Shown: piece by piece, positions 25,886-34,727 of the stretch
Layout of the letters: each line of letters starts with the position of its first letter
How positions within the stretch are numbered: position 1 is the first letter of the stretch
Notes under the pieces: model-generated
The model's input: the letters and a program-made list of their open reading frames with translations, nothing else
What the model was told of the DNA's origin: nothing
The model's database searches: none
Source of the DNA: an uncultured Alphaproteobacteria bacterium
Lineage (GTDB): Bacteria; Pseudomonadota; Alphaproteobacteria; Thalassobaculales; Thalassobaculaceae
Direction of reading: 5' to 3'
Assembly: GCA_937776645.1 (NCBI GenBank)
Contig: CALMRI010000030.1
Coordinates: 20,001 to 84,000, forward strand
Length of the DNA stretch: 64,000 bases
Position numbers and translations under genes: made by a program

Positions 25886-26735
25886 CTAGTTGATCCGGAA
25901 CCGTACCACCGCCGAACCGGGGGATGTGACCTCGTCGTTTTCGTTCTTCAGGTGTATGTCAACCCCAACCTCGCCGGTTTGGCTGTCGATCGAGGTGATC
26001 GTCCCACCGGAGGTCAAGGTCTCGCCAAGATACGAGGCGCGGCTTTTCGAATAGCTAAAGGAGACCAACGCGGCATCGTCGCCGATCCAATTGACCACCG
26101 TCTGGCTCAGCCAGTCACCCTGCAGCGGACCATCAATCACCACCCCCGGATGCTTCTCCACCTCGGTCGCATAGCACTCATCGTAATGAATCCAGTGCGG
26201 GTTCCAGATCGACGCGTTGTAGCAGAACAGCGAAACATTGGTCGCGGTATAGCGGCGCTCCAGCAGCGCGTCCCCGACCTTAAGGGTTTTGAAATTAACC
26301 GTGCCATCACCTCAAGATACGGGTCTGTTTTTGGTCGAGCACCGGGTCTCCCGCCTCGGTGTGGCAGGCGATCGTATAGGTCACGAAGATCAGCGGGCCG
26401 GGCCGATCCGCCCCTGTTTCTCGTTGATTACCGAGAGGCTGCGGTTGAAAGCCAGAATGTCGCCAGGATGCACCGTGCGGTGAAAGTCGAACCCCAACCC
26501 GCCGGCCATCACCCGTTTCAGAGGCAACTCGGGAACCAGCTACGTTCGCGCCAATCCATCCGGGCCAAGCCCCGACGGCATTAAGTCCCACCATTGCCGC
26601 AAAGGCGGGCGCAGCCAAACAAGATCAGCTTTAGCGCCATGGTCAGCCGGACAATCGGCTCAGGTGTTGGGGATAGAGTCGCTCAAGCGTATCGAGTCTC
26701 ACTAAGCCGGGATTGAGAACCAGGGTGTCCACCAT
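25886..26735 (-). pseudogene. Decayed MaoC-like (hot-dog) acyl-CoA dehydratase
   Basis: Pieces of one double-hot-dog dehydratase lie in successive frames. They are a start at ATG 26735 (MVDTLVLNPG...), then LPLKRVMAGGLGFDFHRTVH and PGDILAFNRSLSVINEKQ, then FVTYTIACHTEAGDPVLDQK, and finally LKVGDALLERRYTATNVSLF through WNPHWIHYDECYATEVEKHP and VIDGPLQGDWLSQTVVNWIG to the stop at 25886. At least two frameshifts and internal stops separate them. Relatives hydrate enoyl-CoAs such as mesaconyl- or itaconyl-CoA. The 40-bp operator palindrome lies 20 bp upstream of the start, so this was probably the target of the neighbouring GntR regulator. Confidence 0.75.
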
Positions 26736-26754
26736 GATCGTATTCCGATAAAGG

Positions 26755-26794
26755 AACTGCTGTAGTTAATGTATATACATTAACTACAGCAGTT
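26755..26794. promoter_or_regulatory. 40-bp perfect palindrome with TGTATATACA centre (probable GntR operator)
   Basis: Bases 26755-26774 and 26775-26794 are exact reverse complements with no loop. The centre TGTATATACA (26770-26779) is repeated exactly at 27685-27694 in front of the GntR regulator gene. It lies between that regulator and the start of the decayed MaoC-like gene. Confidence 0.75.
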
Positions 26795-26880
26795 TAGAGA
26801 GGACGCCCGAAAGGCCTTTGCCAGTGTCACGATCAAGACGGATGCTCCAACTCGGCTCGATGAGACGCTCCACCAGTCGA

Positions 26881-27639
26881 CTAAGCGCCATCACCGATCG
26901 GCGCATTGGCGCCTTCAAGAAAGAACCGCCCGGCCGGCGAGGTCAGGGTCACCGTGGTCAGGGGCCGTCCGTGATGCCGGGTCGTGCGATGAATGCCCAG
27001 GCAAGGCGTCCCGCGACGGATACCGAACAAGGTGGCCAGCGTCTCGCCGGCGCCGATAGCGCCGATCCGGTGCTCGGAGGCTGACCAGGGGACGTGGCGG
27101 AGCAGCCAGAGGCCCGGCGGGGTGGTCTCGAAGCACGCCGTGGCAGCCCCGGGCACCGCCTCGAGATTGATCATCCGGCGCTCGTGCTGGACCGGCACGT
27201 CGCCGCCGAAATGCAAGCATTCCATCGCCAGTAACGGCGTGCCGGTGGCGATCTCCGGCCACTGCACCGCGCCAACCCCGTTCTCAGAAACTGTCCGCGA
27301 GAGGATGTTGAATTCATATTTCTGGCCAAGGTCGCTGACATAGCGCGAGACGTCGATGATCGGCAACCAGAACGCGGATTGCGCCAACACGATGGTACCG
27401 GCCCGCTTGCGGCGCACCACCAAACCATCCGTAGCCAGCGATCCGATCGCCTTATTGACCGTTGGCCGTGACGCCCCGAACCGCACGGCCAGCTCGGCCT
27501 CTGTTGGCAGCTTGTCGCCGGGCATAAATTCACCGCCGACGATGGAGCGGGTCAGGGCACCGCGAATCTCGTCGAACAAAGTGGCGACGGGGCGTCGACG
27601 GCGGGCGTGGTCTTCGGGCGAAGCGGCAGATGAGGGCAC
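26881..27639 (-). CDS. GntR-family transcriptional regulator, HutC/UTRA type
   Basis: About 252 residues. The winged helix (LFDEIRGALTRSIVGGEFMP, then LPTEAELAVRFGASRPTVNK) is followed by a UTRA ligand domain ending RTTRHHGRPLTTVTLTSPAG and RFFLEG. GTG at 27639 is preferred. A longer frame to 27744 would translate the operator itself, and its extra N-terminus is unlike the family. TGTATATACA sits 46 bp upstream, implying autoregulation, and again in the 40-bp palindrome downstream of the gene. HutC-subfamily proteins commonly bind such AT-rich palindromes. The effector is unknown. Confidence 0.85.
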   Translation of the reverse strand: MPSSAASPEDHARRRRPVATLFDEIRGALTRSIVGGEFMPGDKLPTEAELAVRFGASRPTVNKAIGSLATDGLVVRRKRAGTIVLAQSAFWLPIIDVSRYVSDLGQKYEFNILSRTVSENGVGAVQWPEIATGTPLLAMECLHFGGDVPVQHERRMINLEAVPGAATACFETTPPGLWLLRHVPWSASEHRIGAIGAGETLATLFGIRRGTPCLGIHRTTRHHGRPLTTVTLTSPAGRFFLEGANAPIGDGA

Positions 27640-27684
27640 GGTGTTGGATCCGCTGGATAGGAGAGAAGGTCGGGCTATCCATAA

Positions 27685-27694
27685 TGTATATACA
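27685..27694. promoter_or_regulatory. TGTATATACA operator in front of the GntR regulator
   Basis: An exact copy of the centre of the 26755-26794 palindrome, within TAATGTATATACAATA, 46 bp before the proposed GTG start. Its position suits repression of the regulator by its own product. Confidence 0.65.
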
Positions 27695-27894
27695 ATAAAA
27701 TTAAAACAAAACCCGTTTCCCGAAACCGGCGCCGGAAGGATCATCAGCCGTCTCGCTCTTGCACGCCCGAGGGGCCAGCCCCAGGTTTGCGATCAGCGAA
27801 TATAGTTCCAATATTATCGAACATTCGTATACTCACTGCCACCGCGCCCCTAACGGACCGCCTGGTGCTTCATCTTTGATCGGAATACTCCCCC

Positions 27895-29760
27895 ATGCCG
27901 CCGCGCCACGCCCCCGACATGAGCTATAAGCCGACCGCCAAGGGCGATTGGAACACCATTGCCACCCTGCTGCCGTATCTGTGGCCGCGCGGCGCGTGGA
28001 CGATTCGCGCTCGAGTGATCACGGCCATGCTTTGTCTGGTGGTGGCCAAGCTGGCAACGGTGATGGTGCCGGTCCTTTATAAAGAAGCGGTGGATCTGAT
28101 CTCCGCCGAGGGGGCTTTCGTGGTCACCGCGCTGGTTGGAATTCTGGTCGGCTATGGCGTCGCCCGGGTGGCGCAGCAAGGTTTCGCCGAGCTGCGCGAC
28201 TTCTTCTTCGCGCGGGTTGGCCAGCGAGCGATCCGGGCGGTCGGGCTAAAAACCTTTCGCCATCTGCATTCGCTCTCCCTCCGGTTTCATCTCGACCGCC
28301 AGACCGGGGGCCTGTCCCGGGCGATTGAACGTGGGGTGAAGGGGATCGAGTTCCTGCTGACTTTTATGTTGTTCAACATCATCCCAACCTTGCTTGAGAT
28401 CGCCATGGTTTGCGGCATCCTCTGGGCGGTGTTCGATATTTGGTATGCGCTGGTCACCCTGGTGACAGTCAGCCTCTATATCACCTTCACTTTCTCGGTC
28501 ACCGAATGGCGGATGAAGTTCCGTCGACAGATGAATGAGATGGATTCAAAGGCTAATACCCGGGCCATCGACAGCCTGCTGAACTACGAAACCGTAAAAT
28601 ATTTCGGCAACGAAGAGCATGAAGCGCGGCGTTTCGACAGTTCGCTACGGCGCTACGAGAACGCAGCGGTGCGCAGCAAGACCACCTTGTCTTTGGTCAA
28701 TATCGGCCAAGGTTTCATCATCGCCACCGGGCTGACCTTGGTGATGATGATGGCCGGCTATGACATCCAGTCCGGCACGATGACCGTCGGCGGCTTCGTC
28801 ATGGTCAACACCTATCTGATGCAGCTTTTCCTGCCATTAAATTTTCTCGGTTTCGTCTATCGGGAGATCAAGCAGTCGCTGACCGACATGGAGGCGATGT
28901 TCCGGCTTACCGCCGAGGATCGCGAGGTCACCGACATCGAGAATGCGCCGGATCTGGTGACCGGTGGCGGGGCGGTGGCGTTTCGCGAGGTGAAATTCGG
29001 CTATGGCCCGGACCGGGAAATCCTGAAAGGACTGTCCTTCGAAGTGCCCGCCGGCAAGACCGTCGCAATCGTCGGCCCATCCGGCGCCGGTAAGTCGACG
29101 ATCTCACGGTTGTTGTTCCGGTTCTATGACGTGACCGCCGGGGCGATCGAGATCGACGGCCAGGATGTTCGGAAAATCACCCAGGCCAGCCTGCGCGCGG
29201 CTATCGGCATCGTTCCCCAAGACACCGTTCTGTTCAACGACTCGGTGTTCTACAACATCGCCTATGGCCGCCCGGACGCCAGCCCCGCCGAGATCGAGGA
29301 GGCCGCACGAATGGCCAGCATCCATAACTTCGTGATGAGCCTGCCGGATGGTTACAACACCTCGGTCGGCGAACGCGGCTTGAAACTTTCCGGCGGTGAA
29401 AAGCAGCGCGTCGCCATCGCCCGCACGATCCTCAAACAGCCAGCGATCTTCCTGTTCGACGAAGCCACCTCGGCGTTGGACTCGCATACCGAAAAAGCCA
29501 TCCAGCGCAGCCTCGCCGAGGTATCGGTAGACCGCACGGCGCTAGTCATCGCGCATCGCCTTTCGACCATCGTCGATGCCGATGAAATTATCGTTTTGCG
29601 CGACGGGTCGATCGCTGAGCGCGGCAGGCACCATGATCTGCTGGAGCGCGATGGTATCTATGCCGACATGTGGCGCGAGCAGCAAAAGGCGGCGCGGGTC
29701 GAAGCGGTGGTGGCGGAATCGCCAGACGGGCCAGTGGATGAGACAGTGGCCGTCGCCTGA
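27895..29760 (+). CDS. Atm1/HMT1-type ABC exporter (fused permease-ATPase)
   Basis: A 621-residue half-transporter. The membrane domain (about residues 30-340) contains the Atm1 signature YETVKYFGNEEHE. The nucleotide-binding domain has Walker A VGPSGAGKST (about 395), signature LSGGEKQRVAIART, Walker B FLFDEATSALD and the H-loop IAHRLST. Bacterial Atm1 proteins export glutathione-linked compounds and support iron-sulfur or heavy-metal homeostasis as homodimers. An alternative ATG lies at 27919. Single gene, divergent from the GntR regulator. Confidence 0.9.
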   Translation: MPPRHAPDMSYKPTAKGDWNTIATLLPYLWPRGAWTIRARVITAMLCLVVAKLATVMVPVLYKEAVDLISAEGAFVVTALVGILVGYGVARVAQQGFAELRDFFFARVGQRAIRAVGLKTFRHLHSLSLRFHLDRQTGGLSRAIERGVKGIEFLLTFMLFNIIPTLLEIAMVCGILWAVFDIWYALVTLVTVSLYITFTFSVTEWRMKFRRQMNEMDSKANTRAIDSLLNYETVKYFGNEEHEARRFDSSLRRYENAAVRSKTTLSLVNIGQGFIIATGLTLVMMMAGYDIQSGTMTVGGFVMVNTYLMQLFLPLNFLGFVYREIKQSLTDMEAMFRLTAEDREVTDIENAPDLVTGGGAVAFREVKFGYGPDREILKGLSFEVPAGKTVAIVGPSGAGKSTISRLLFRFYDVTAGAIEIDGQDVRKITQASLRAAIGIVPQDTVLFNDSVFYNIAYGRPDASPAEIEEAARMASIHNFVMSLPDGYNTSVGERGLKLSGGEKQRVAIARTILKQPAIFLFDEATSALDSHTEKAIQRSLAEVSVDRTALVIAHRLSTIVDADEIIVLRDGSIAERGRHHDLLERDGIYADMWREQQKAARVEAVVAESPDGPVDETVAVA

Positions 29761-29906
29761 TCCCGGGCCCCGGCGCCATTATCGGGCAACAAAGCAACGG
29801 GTTCGAGCAAACAGTTCCGAATTTTATCCGACTTTTTCCGCTTTAATAGTTATATAAATGCCTTTTTTTGTTCCATATCGACAGGAAATTACGCCAGGGC
29901 CATAGT

Positions 29907-29932
29907 GCCGGGGAAATGATCTCTTCCCCGGC
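29907..29932 (+). promoter_or_regulatory. GC hairpin in the leader of the E1-like gene
   Basis: Perfect 8-bp stem GCCGGGGA / TCCCCGGC with a 10-nt loop, ending 13 bases before the ATG at 29946 and next to the AGGAAAAA ribosome site. Upstream sequence is unusually AT-rich (a TTTATCCGACTTTTTCCGC-like promoter region). The hairpin could modulate translation initiation or RNA stability; no riboswitch class was recognised. Confidence 0.35.
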
Positions 29933-29945
29933 GTCAGGAAAAACC

Positions 29946-32333
29946 ATGTCTGGTAGCGGTTCTGGATTGATAACGCCGAAGGCCCTGGAGACCATGCGGG
30001 CGCTGGAGAAAAAGGTGCTCTGGCTGGCGATGTGGATGATCCATAACGCCAACCATATCCGTGAGAGCCGGGACGGGCTGAAGGTCGGCGGTCACCAAGC
30101 CTCCTGCGCCTCGGTCTCGGCAATTATGACGGCGCTGTATTTCGATGTTCTGCGGCCCGAGGACCGGGTGGCGGTGAAGCCACATGCGAGCCCGGTCTTC
30201 CACGCAATTCAATACATGATGGACCGGCAATCCTTGGAGGCGCTGGAGGGATTTCGCTCGCTGGGCGGTGTGCAGTCCTACCCGAGCCGGGTGAAGGACG
30301 CCGATGAGGTGGATTTCTCCACCGGGTCGGTCGGCCTTGGCGTGGCGATGACCCTGTTCGCCTCGATGGTCCAGGACTACACGCGGTTGCACAATCTGGT
30401 CCAGGATCCCGATCGATCCGAGCAGACGCCCGGGCGGATGATCGCGGTGATGGGTGATGCCGAGCTGGACGAGGGCAATGTTTACGAAGCCATGCTTGAG
30501 GGTTGGAAATACGATGTTCGGAACCTCTGGTGGGTGATCGACTACAACCGCCAAAGCTTGGATGGCGTGGTTTCGGACGGATTGTTCCAGAAGATCCGTG
30601 AGTTCTTCGGTAATGTCGGCTGGAACGTCGTCATGCTGAAATATGGCAAGAAACTAGAGCAGGTATTCCAGCGACCCGGCGGTGATGTGTTGCGCAACTG
30701 GATCGACGAATGCCCGAACGATCTCTATAGCGCGCTCACCTACAAGGGCCAGTCCGGCGAGACTGGGTCCTGGCGCGAGCCACTGAAGACCGATCTGCGC
30801 GGCGTGCGCGGCATCAAGTCGATCCTGGAGGATCATGACGACATCGCGCTGCATGCGCTGATGACCAACCTTGCCGGCCAGGACATTGAATCAGTATTAG
30901 AGGCATTTCACGGAGTCCAGGACGATACCCCGCAATGCTTCATTGCCTATACGATCAAGGGCTATGGTACGCCGCTCGCCGGCCACAGAGACAATCATGC
31001 CGGGCTGATGACCCCGGACCAGATGGCTCGCTTTCGTGCCGCCATGCGGGTGCCCGAGGGCGAGGAATGGGCGCCCTTCAGTAATATCGGCATCGACCAG
31101 GAACGCGCCCGCCAACACGTGATGGCGGCGCCGTTCAATCAAAGCGGCTCGCGAATTTTTGACGCCGCCAAGGTGCCGGTGCCGGAAACCCTACAACCAA
31201 CCCGGCGCGACAAAGCGGCGACGCAGACCGCCTTCGGTAATGTGCTGCACGAGCTGGCGCGCGGCAATTCAGCCCTAGCCAGCCGCATCGTCACCACCTC
31301 TCCGGATGTTTCGGTATCGACCAATCTCGGCCCCTGGGTGAATCAGCGCGGGGTGTTTAGCCTGGATGTGCGCAACGACGTGTTCCGCGACGAAAAGGTC
31401 GCCTCGGCTCAGAAATGGCTGCGCCATGGAGGTGGTCAGCATATGGAACTGGGCATTGCCGAGAATAATCTGTTCATCATGCTAGCGGCGCTCGGCCTGT
31501 CCGGCCCGGTGTTCGGCACCCGGCTGTTACCGGTCGGCACCTTGTACGATCCGTTCATCGCCCGTGGCCTGGATGCGCTGAACTATGCCTGTTATCAGGA
31601 CGCCCGGTTCATGTTGGTGGCGACGCCGGCGGGGATTACCCTGGCCCCCGAAGGCGGCGCGCATCAGTCGATCAACACGCCGCTGATCGGCATCGGCCAA
31701 CCCGGCCTTACCTCGTTCGAGCCGGCCTATGTGGACGAGATGGCGGCGATGATGCGCTGGGGCTTTGAGCATATGCAGGCCGATGACGGTGGCTCGGTTT
31801 ATCTCCGGCTCTCGACCCGGGTGATCCACCAGCCGGCCCGCGAGATGACCCCGAATTTAGAAGCGGATGTCCTAAAGGGTGCCTATTGGCAGATCGAACC
31901 GACGCCGGACAGTGACCTCGCCCTAGTCTATTGCGGCCCGGTGGCGCCGGAAGTGCTGCAGGCGCATGCGGCGTTGTCGGAAGAGATCCCCGGCCTCGGC
32001 GTGCTGGCGATACCCTCCTGGGACCGGCTCTATCATGACTGGCAGGGCTCGATGGGGCGACGCGGCGCAGGAACCGGCAACGGTTCCTGCCATCTAGCCA
32101 ACCTGCTGCAGCGGCTCAACCCGCGGGCCGGACTGGTAACCGTGCAGGACGGCCACCCGGCCAGCCTTAGCTGGATCGGATCGGCAACTGGTCGCCGGGT
32201 CTATCCGCTTGGTGTCGCCGGGTTCGGACAATCCGGGGATCTGCCGGATCTGTACCGCACCTATCGGATCGATGCCGAGGCGATCATCGACATGGCTGCT
32301 AGCGCCTGTGTCGACGCAGCGCGGGCGGCTTGA
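29946..32333 (+). CDS. Single-chain thiamine-diphosphate 2-oxoacid dehydrogenase E1 (AceE/MdeB-like)
   Basis: A 795-residue transketolase-fold protein of the homodimeric pyruvate-dehydrogenase E1 group. The ThDP motif is MGDAELDEGNVYEA...DYNRQSL near 175-215. A central GIAENNLF supplies the cofactor-activating Glu, and the C-terminal domain contains TVQDGHPASL. Most Alphaproteobacteria use a two-gene E1, so this single-chain form is probably a specialised paralogue such as MdeB (2-oxobutyrate). No E2 or E3 gene is nearby. ATG 29946 with AGGAAAAA is preferred over upstream starts at 29868 and 29916. Confidence 0.8.
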   Translation: MSGSGSGLITPKALETMRALEKKVLWLAMWMIHNANHIRESRDGLKVGGHQASCASVSAIMTALYFDVLRPEDRVAVKPHASPVFHAIQYMMDRQSLEALEGFRSLGGVQSYPSRVKDADEVDFSTGSVGLGVAMTLFASMVQDYTRLHNLVQDPDRSEQTPGRMIAVMGDAELDEGNVYEAMLEGWKYDVRNLWWVIDYNRQSLDGVVSDGLFQKIREFFGNVGWNVVMLKYGKKLEQVFQRPGGDVLRNWIDECPNDLYSALTYKGQSGETGSWREPLKTDLRGVRGIKSILEDHDDIALHALMTNLAGQDIESVLEAFHGVQDDTPQCFIAYTIKGYGTPLAGHRDNHAGLMTPDQMARFRAAMRVPEGEEWAPFSNIGIDQERARQHVMAAPFNQSGSRIFDAAKVPVPETLQPTRRDKAATQTAFGNVLHELARGNSALASRIVTTSPDVSVSTNLGPWVNQRGVFSLDVRNDVFRDEKVASAQKWLRHGGGQHMELGIAENNLFIMLAALGLSGPVFGTRLLPVGTLYDPFIARGLDALNYACYQDARFMLVATPAGITLAPEGGAHQSINTPLIGIGQPGLTSFEPAYVDEMAAMMRWGFEHMQADDGGSVYLRLSTRVIHQPAREMTPNLEADVLKGAYWQIEPTPDSDLALVYCGPVAPEVLQAHAALSEEIPGLGVLAIPSWDRLYHDWQGSMGRRGAGTGNGSCHLANLLQRLNPRAGLVTVQDGHPASLSWIGSATGRRVYPLGVAGFGQSGDLPDLYRTYRIDAEAIIDMAASACVDAARAA

Positions 32334-32381
32334 GATATGAAGTCGACGCGAATTTCGAGCCCGAGCTTCGTTGCTTCAGCT

Positions 32382-32654
32382 CTACGCGGCCGCCCGGCGA
32401 CCCGCGAGGTAGACCACGTCGACGGCGCCGACTTCCTCGGCATGATTTGTATTGGCGTCGACGCTACAGGAATCGCCGGGGCCATAGGTGTGCGGCTTGC
32501 CGTCATGGGAGAGGGTGATCTCGCCGGAGAGCACGAACAGCCGGGCGTCGAAGGGATGGGTGTGATCCGGGTTTATAGTCCCGGCGGCCATCGAGCTTTC
32601 CTTCAACTCATAGCCATCCCGCTTTAATTCGGTCTCAAATGTGGTGCGGTCCAT
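32382..32654 (-). CDS. Small cupin protein
   Basis: A 90-residue single cupin domain. Metal ligands are visible in the first motif (INPDHTHPFDARLFVLSGE) and in the second (YGPGDSCSVDANTNHAEEVG). AGGAAAA lies 6-12 bases before ATG 32654, which is therefore chosen over the longer frame to 32801. Such minimal cupins may be metal-binding enzymes or small-molecule sensors. Convergent with the E1-like gene. No function can be assigned. Confidence 0.75.
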   Translation of the reverse strand: MDRTTFETELKRDGYELKESSMAAGTINPDHTHPFDARLFVLSGEITLSHDGKPHTYGPGDSCSVDANTNHAEEVGAVDVVYLAGRRAAA

Positions 32655-33104
32655 GGTGCTTTTCCTCATCGAAGGGGCTGGAGGCCTTGATCGGTCGCCC
32701 GTCGGCTGGTGAAGGATGCCAATATGAAGTCGATCACGCAAGCCACTTGCGGTTAACCACCCGGATACTTTGATCACCCTTATGGCGCCACCAAATTTCA
32801 CCGGTCAGCGTGTTGCCAGGACGCCCTTAGTGCGATGGTGACTATACCGTCCACGACCGTGTCGAAGATTACACGAAGGTGTTGGTAGCTATATTTCACG
32901 GGGAAATCACTGCCCCATTGACCAACCATTAGCTAACTATACTCAATCAGCATTTTTTTGAAGCTCGCAATTTTCAAACAATTAAAAAGTTGCAAATTCT
33001 ATAACAAATCACCCTATGGCGAAGATCCCCCCGCTAGATCATGTATTGTTCAGTTATAGGAGCACGGCCGTCTTAGTCGAAACCGCCTGGACGCCAATAG
33101 AAAG
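32655..33104. other. AT-rich intergenic region with a possible gene relic
   Basis: No complete gene. On the plus strand 32829-32934 is coding-like (CDGDYTVHDRVEDYTKVLVA, then IFHGEITAPLTNH and a stop) but has no start and is preceded by stops, so it may be the tail of a lost gene. From 32935 the sequence is very AT-rich with no strong repeat or hairpin. Confidence 0.3.
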
Positions 33105-33767
33105 TTACCCTTTACTTTTTTTTGCATGCGGAGCGCCGGCTTTCGCTAATTGGCGCCGGCTCATCCACGCAGCCGCCGTTTCCAGATCCTCGGGTCTATT
33201 AGCGTTGAAGAACGGGTCAAGCTCGCGGACTTCGAACGTGGCCTTGGCCAACCGATACCGCGCCGTCCAGCGATCAACCTTGCGAATATCCTCGTTGATC
33301 ATCGCCTGACGCAACCCCTCGCGCAGCCGGACCGGCCAGAGCCCAAATACCGGATGGGTCCGGCCATCCGAGGCAGCGCAGGCGAGTTCGGCGCCATCGC
33401 GTTCGATGGCGGCCAACAGCCGCGACACCAAATCCTCGGGCAGGAACGGCGCGTCGGTGGCGAAGCTGGCGACCCATTCGCAGTCCGGCGTTTGTTCCGC
33501 CGCCCAGTCGAGCCCAGCCAACACCCCTGCCAGCGGTCCGGCGAAGCCCTCAACGGTATCCGGCGTCACCGGTAGGCCGCAATCGGCGAACCGCGCGGGA
33601 TCGCCATTGGCGTTCAGCACCAGGGCGGAAACCTGAGGGCGAGTACGTTCAATGATCTTGGCTAGGATGGTTCGGTTGCCGAGCATGCGCAAGCATTTGT
33701 CCCCGCCGCCCATACGTCGGGATTGTCCGCCGGCCAGCAGCACGCCCACGATGCCCAATTTGGCCAT
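33105..33767 (-). CDS. mobA: Molybdenum cofactor guanylyltransferase
   Basis: A 220-residue nucleotidyltransferase with the MobA signature GVLLAGGQSRRMGGGDKCL at the N-terminus and the Mg-site region SFATDAPFLPEDL near 105. It attaches GMP to molybdopterin to make the bis-MGD cofactor of formate dehydrogenases and related enzymes. Its ATG lies one base after the fdhD stop (TGA-T-ATG), so the two are translated together, consistent with formate dehydrogenase maturation. Confidence 0.93.
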   Translation of the reverse strand: MAKLGIVGVLLAGGQSRRMGGGDKCLRMLGNRTILAKIIERTRPQVSALVLNANGDPARFADCGLPVTPDTVEGFAGPLAGVLAGLDWAAEQTPDCEWVASFATDAPFLPEDLVSRLLAAIERDGAELACAASDGRTHPVFGLWPVRLREGLRQAMINEDIRKVDRWTARYRLAKATFEVRELDPFFNANRPEDLETAAAWMSRRQLAKAGAPHAKKSKG

Positions 33768-33768
33768 A

Positions 33769-34677
33769 TCAGACTTCCGTCCCCTCTTTTAATCGCTCAT
33801 CCTGACCCGCCTTGCGGCCGGAACGCTTGGCTTCTTCCGGCACGGCGTCCGGATCGGCGTCGAAGTTCAGCCGGTCCTGACCGGCCAGCACCACGAAGCG
33901 CTTACCCTTGGCCCTACCGATTAGGGTCAACCCGGCCTGGCGCGCCAGATCTACCCCCCAAGCGGTAAAGCCGGAGCGCGAGATCAGGATCGGCACGCCC
34001 ATCTGCACGGTCTTAATCACCATCTCGCTGGTCAGCCGACCGGTGGTGTAGAAAATCTTGTCGACGGCGCTGACGCCATGCATGAACATGTAACCAGCGA
34101 TCTTGTCGATAGCGTTGTGCCTGCCAACATCTTCCATATATATCAGTGGTTTATCTTCATGACACAGTACACAGCCATGGATTGCCCCGGCCTCCAGATA
34201 GAGGCTCGGCGTGGCGTTGATCTTGGCCGAAAGCGTGTAGATCCAGGAGGTCTTAAGCGGGGCGTCCTTGGGTAGATTGATGTCCTCGAACTTTTCCATC
34301 AGGTCACCGAACACTGTGCCCTGAGCGCAGCCGGAGGTGCGGGTCTTCTTTTGCAGTTTGTCCTCGTAGTCGGTCTCGCGCTCGGTGCGCACGACAACGA
34401 CCTCAAGGTCCTCGTCATAATCGATCGCGGTGACTACATCGTCGGCGCGTAGCATGTTCTGGTTCAGCAGGAACCCGACCGCCAGCATGTCTGGATAGTC
34501 GCCAATGGTCATCGCTGTGACAATCTCCTGGCGGTTGAGAAAGATCGTCAACGGCCGCTCGGCCACGACCGAGGTCTCGATCGTCCGGCCCTCATGATCG
34601 ATGCCGCTGACTCGTTCGGTCAGCCGCGGATCGTCGGGGTTCGGCCCAAGGGCATAATCAGTGAAAGTCTCTCGCAT
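33769..34677 (-). CDS. fdhD: Formate dehydrogenase accessory sulfurtransferase FdhD
   Basis: A 302-residue FdhD, with GVSAVDKIFYTTGRLTSEMV, ISRSGFTAWGVDLARQAGLT and GRAKGKRFVVL in the C-terminal half. FdhD carries sulfur from IscS to the Mo-bis-MGD cofactor using a loop with a CxxC motif. Here the loop reads RTSGCAQGTVFGD, so only one Cys is present, as seen (from memory) in an alphaproteobacterial branch. ATG 34677 is chosen because homology starts near it; a longer frame extends to 34896. It forms an operon with mobA. No formate dehydrogenase genes are in view. Confidence 0.9.
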   Translation of the reverse strand: MRETFTDYALGPNPDDPRLTERVSGIDHEGRTIETSVVAERPLTIFLNRQEIVTAMTIGDYPDMLAVGFLLNQNMLRADDVVTAIDYDEDLEVVVVRTERETDYEDKLQKKTRTSGCAQGTVFGDLMEKFEDINLPKDAPLKTSWIYTLSAKINATPSLYLEAGAIHGCVLCHEDKPLIYMEDVGRHNAIDKIAGYMFMHGVSAVDKIFYTTGRLTSEMVIKTVQMGVPILISRSGFTAWGVDLARQAGLTLIGRAKGKRFVVLAGQDRLNFDADPDAVPEEAKRSGRKAGQDERLKEGTEV

Positions 34678-34727
34678 AGCCTCAATGTGGGCGAGCGGGC
34701 GCGCAAGCGCAACTGGCGAGGCGCTGT

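Noticed and set aside
27640-27744. N-terminal extension of the GntR regulator
   Set aside because: It would translate through the TGTATATACA operator and gives an N-terminus unlike the family.
29934-30554. 206-codon minus-strand frame over the E1-like gene
   Set aside because: Shadow frame; the plus-strand thiamine-diphosphate motif explains the sequence.
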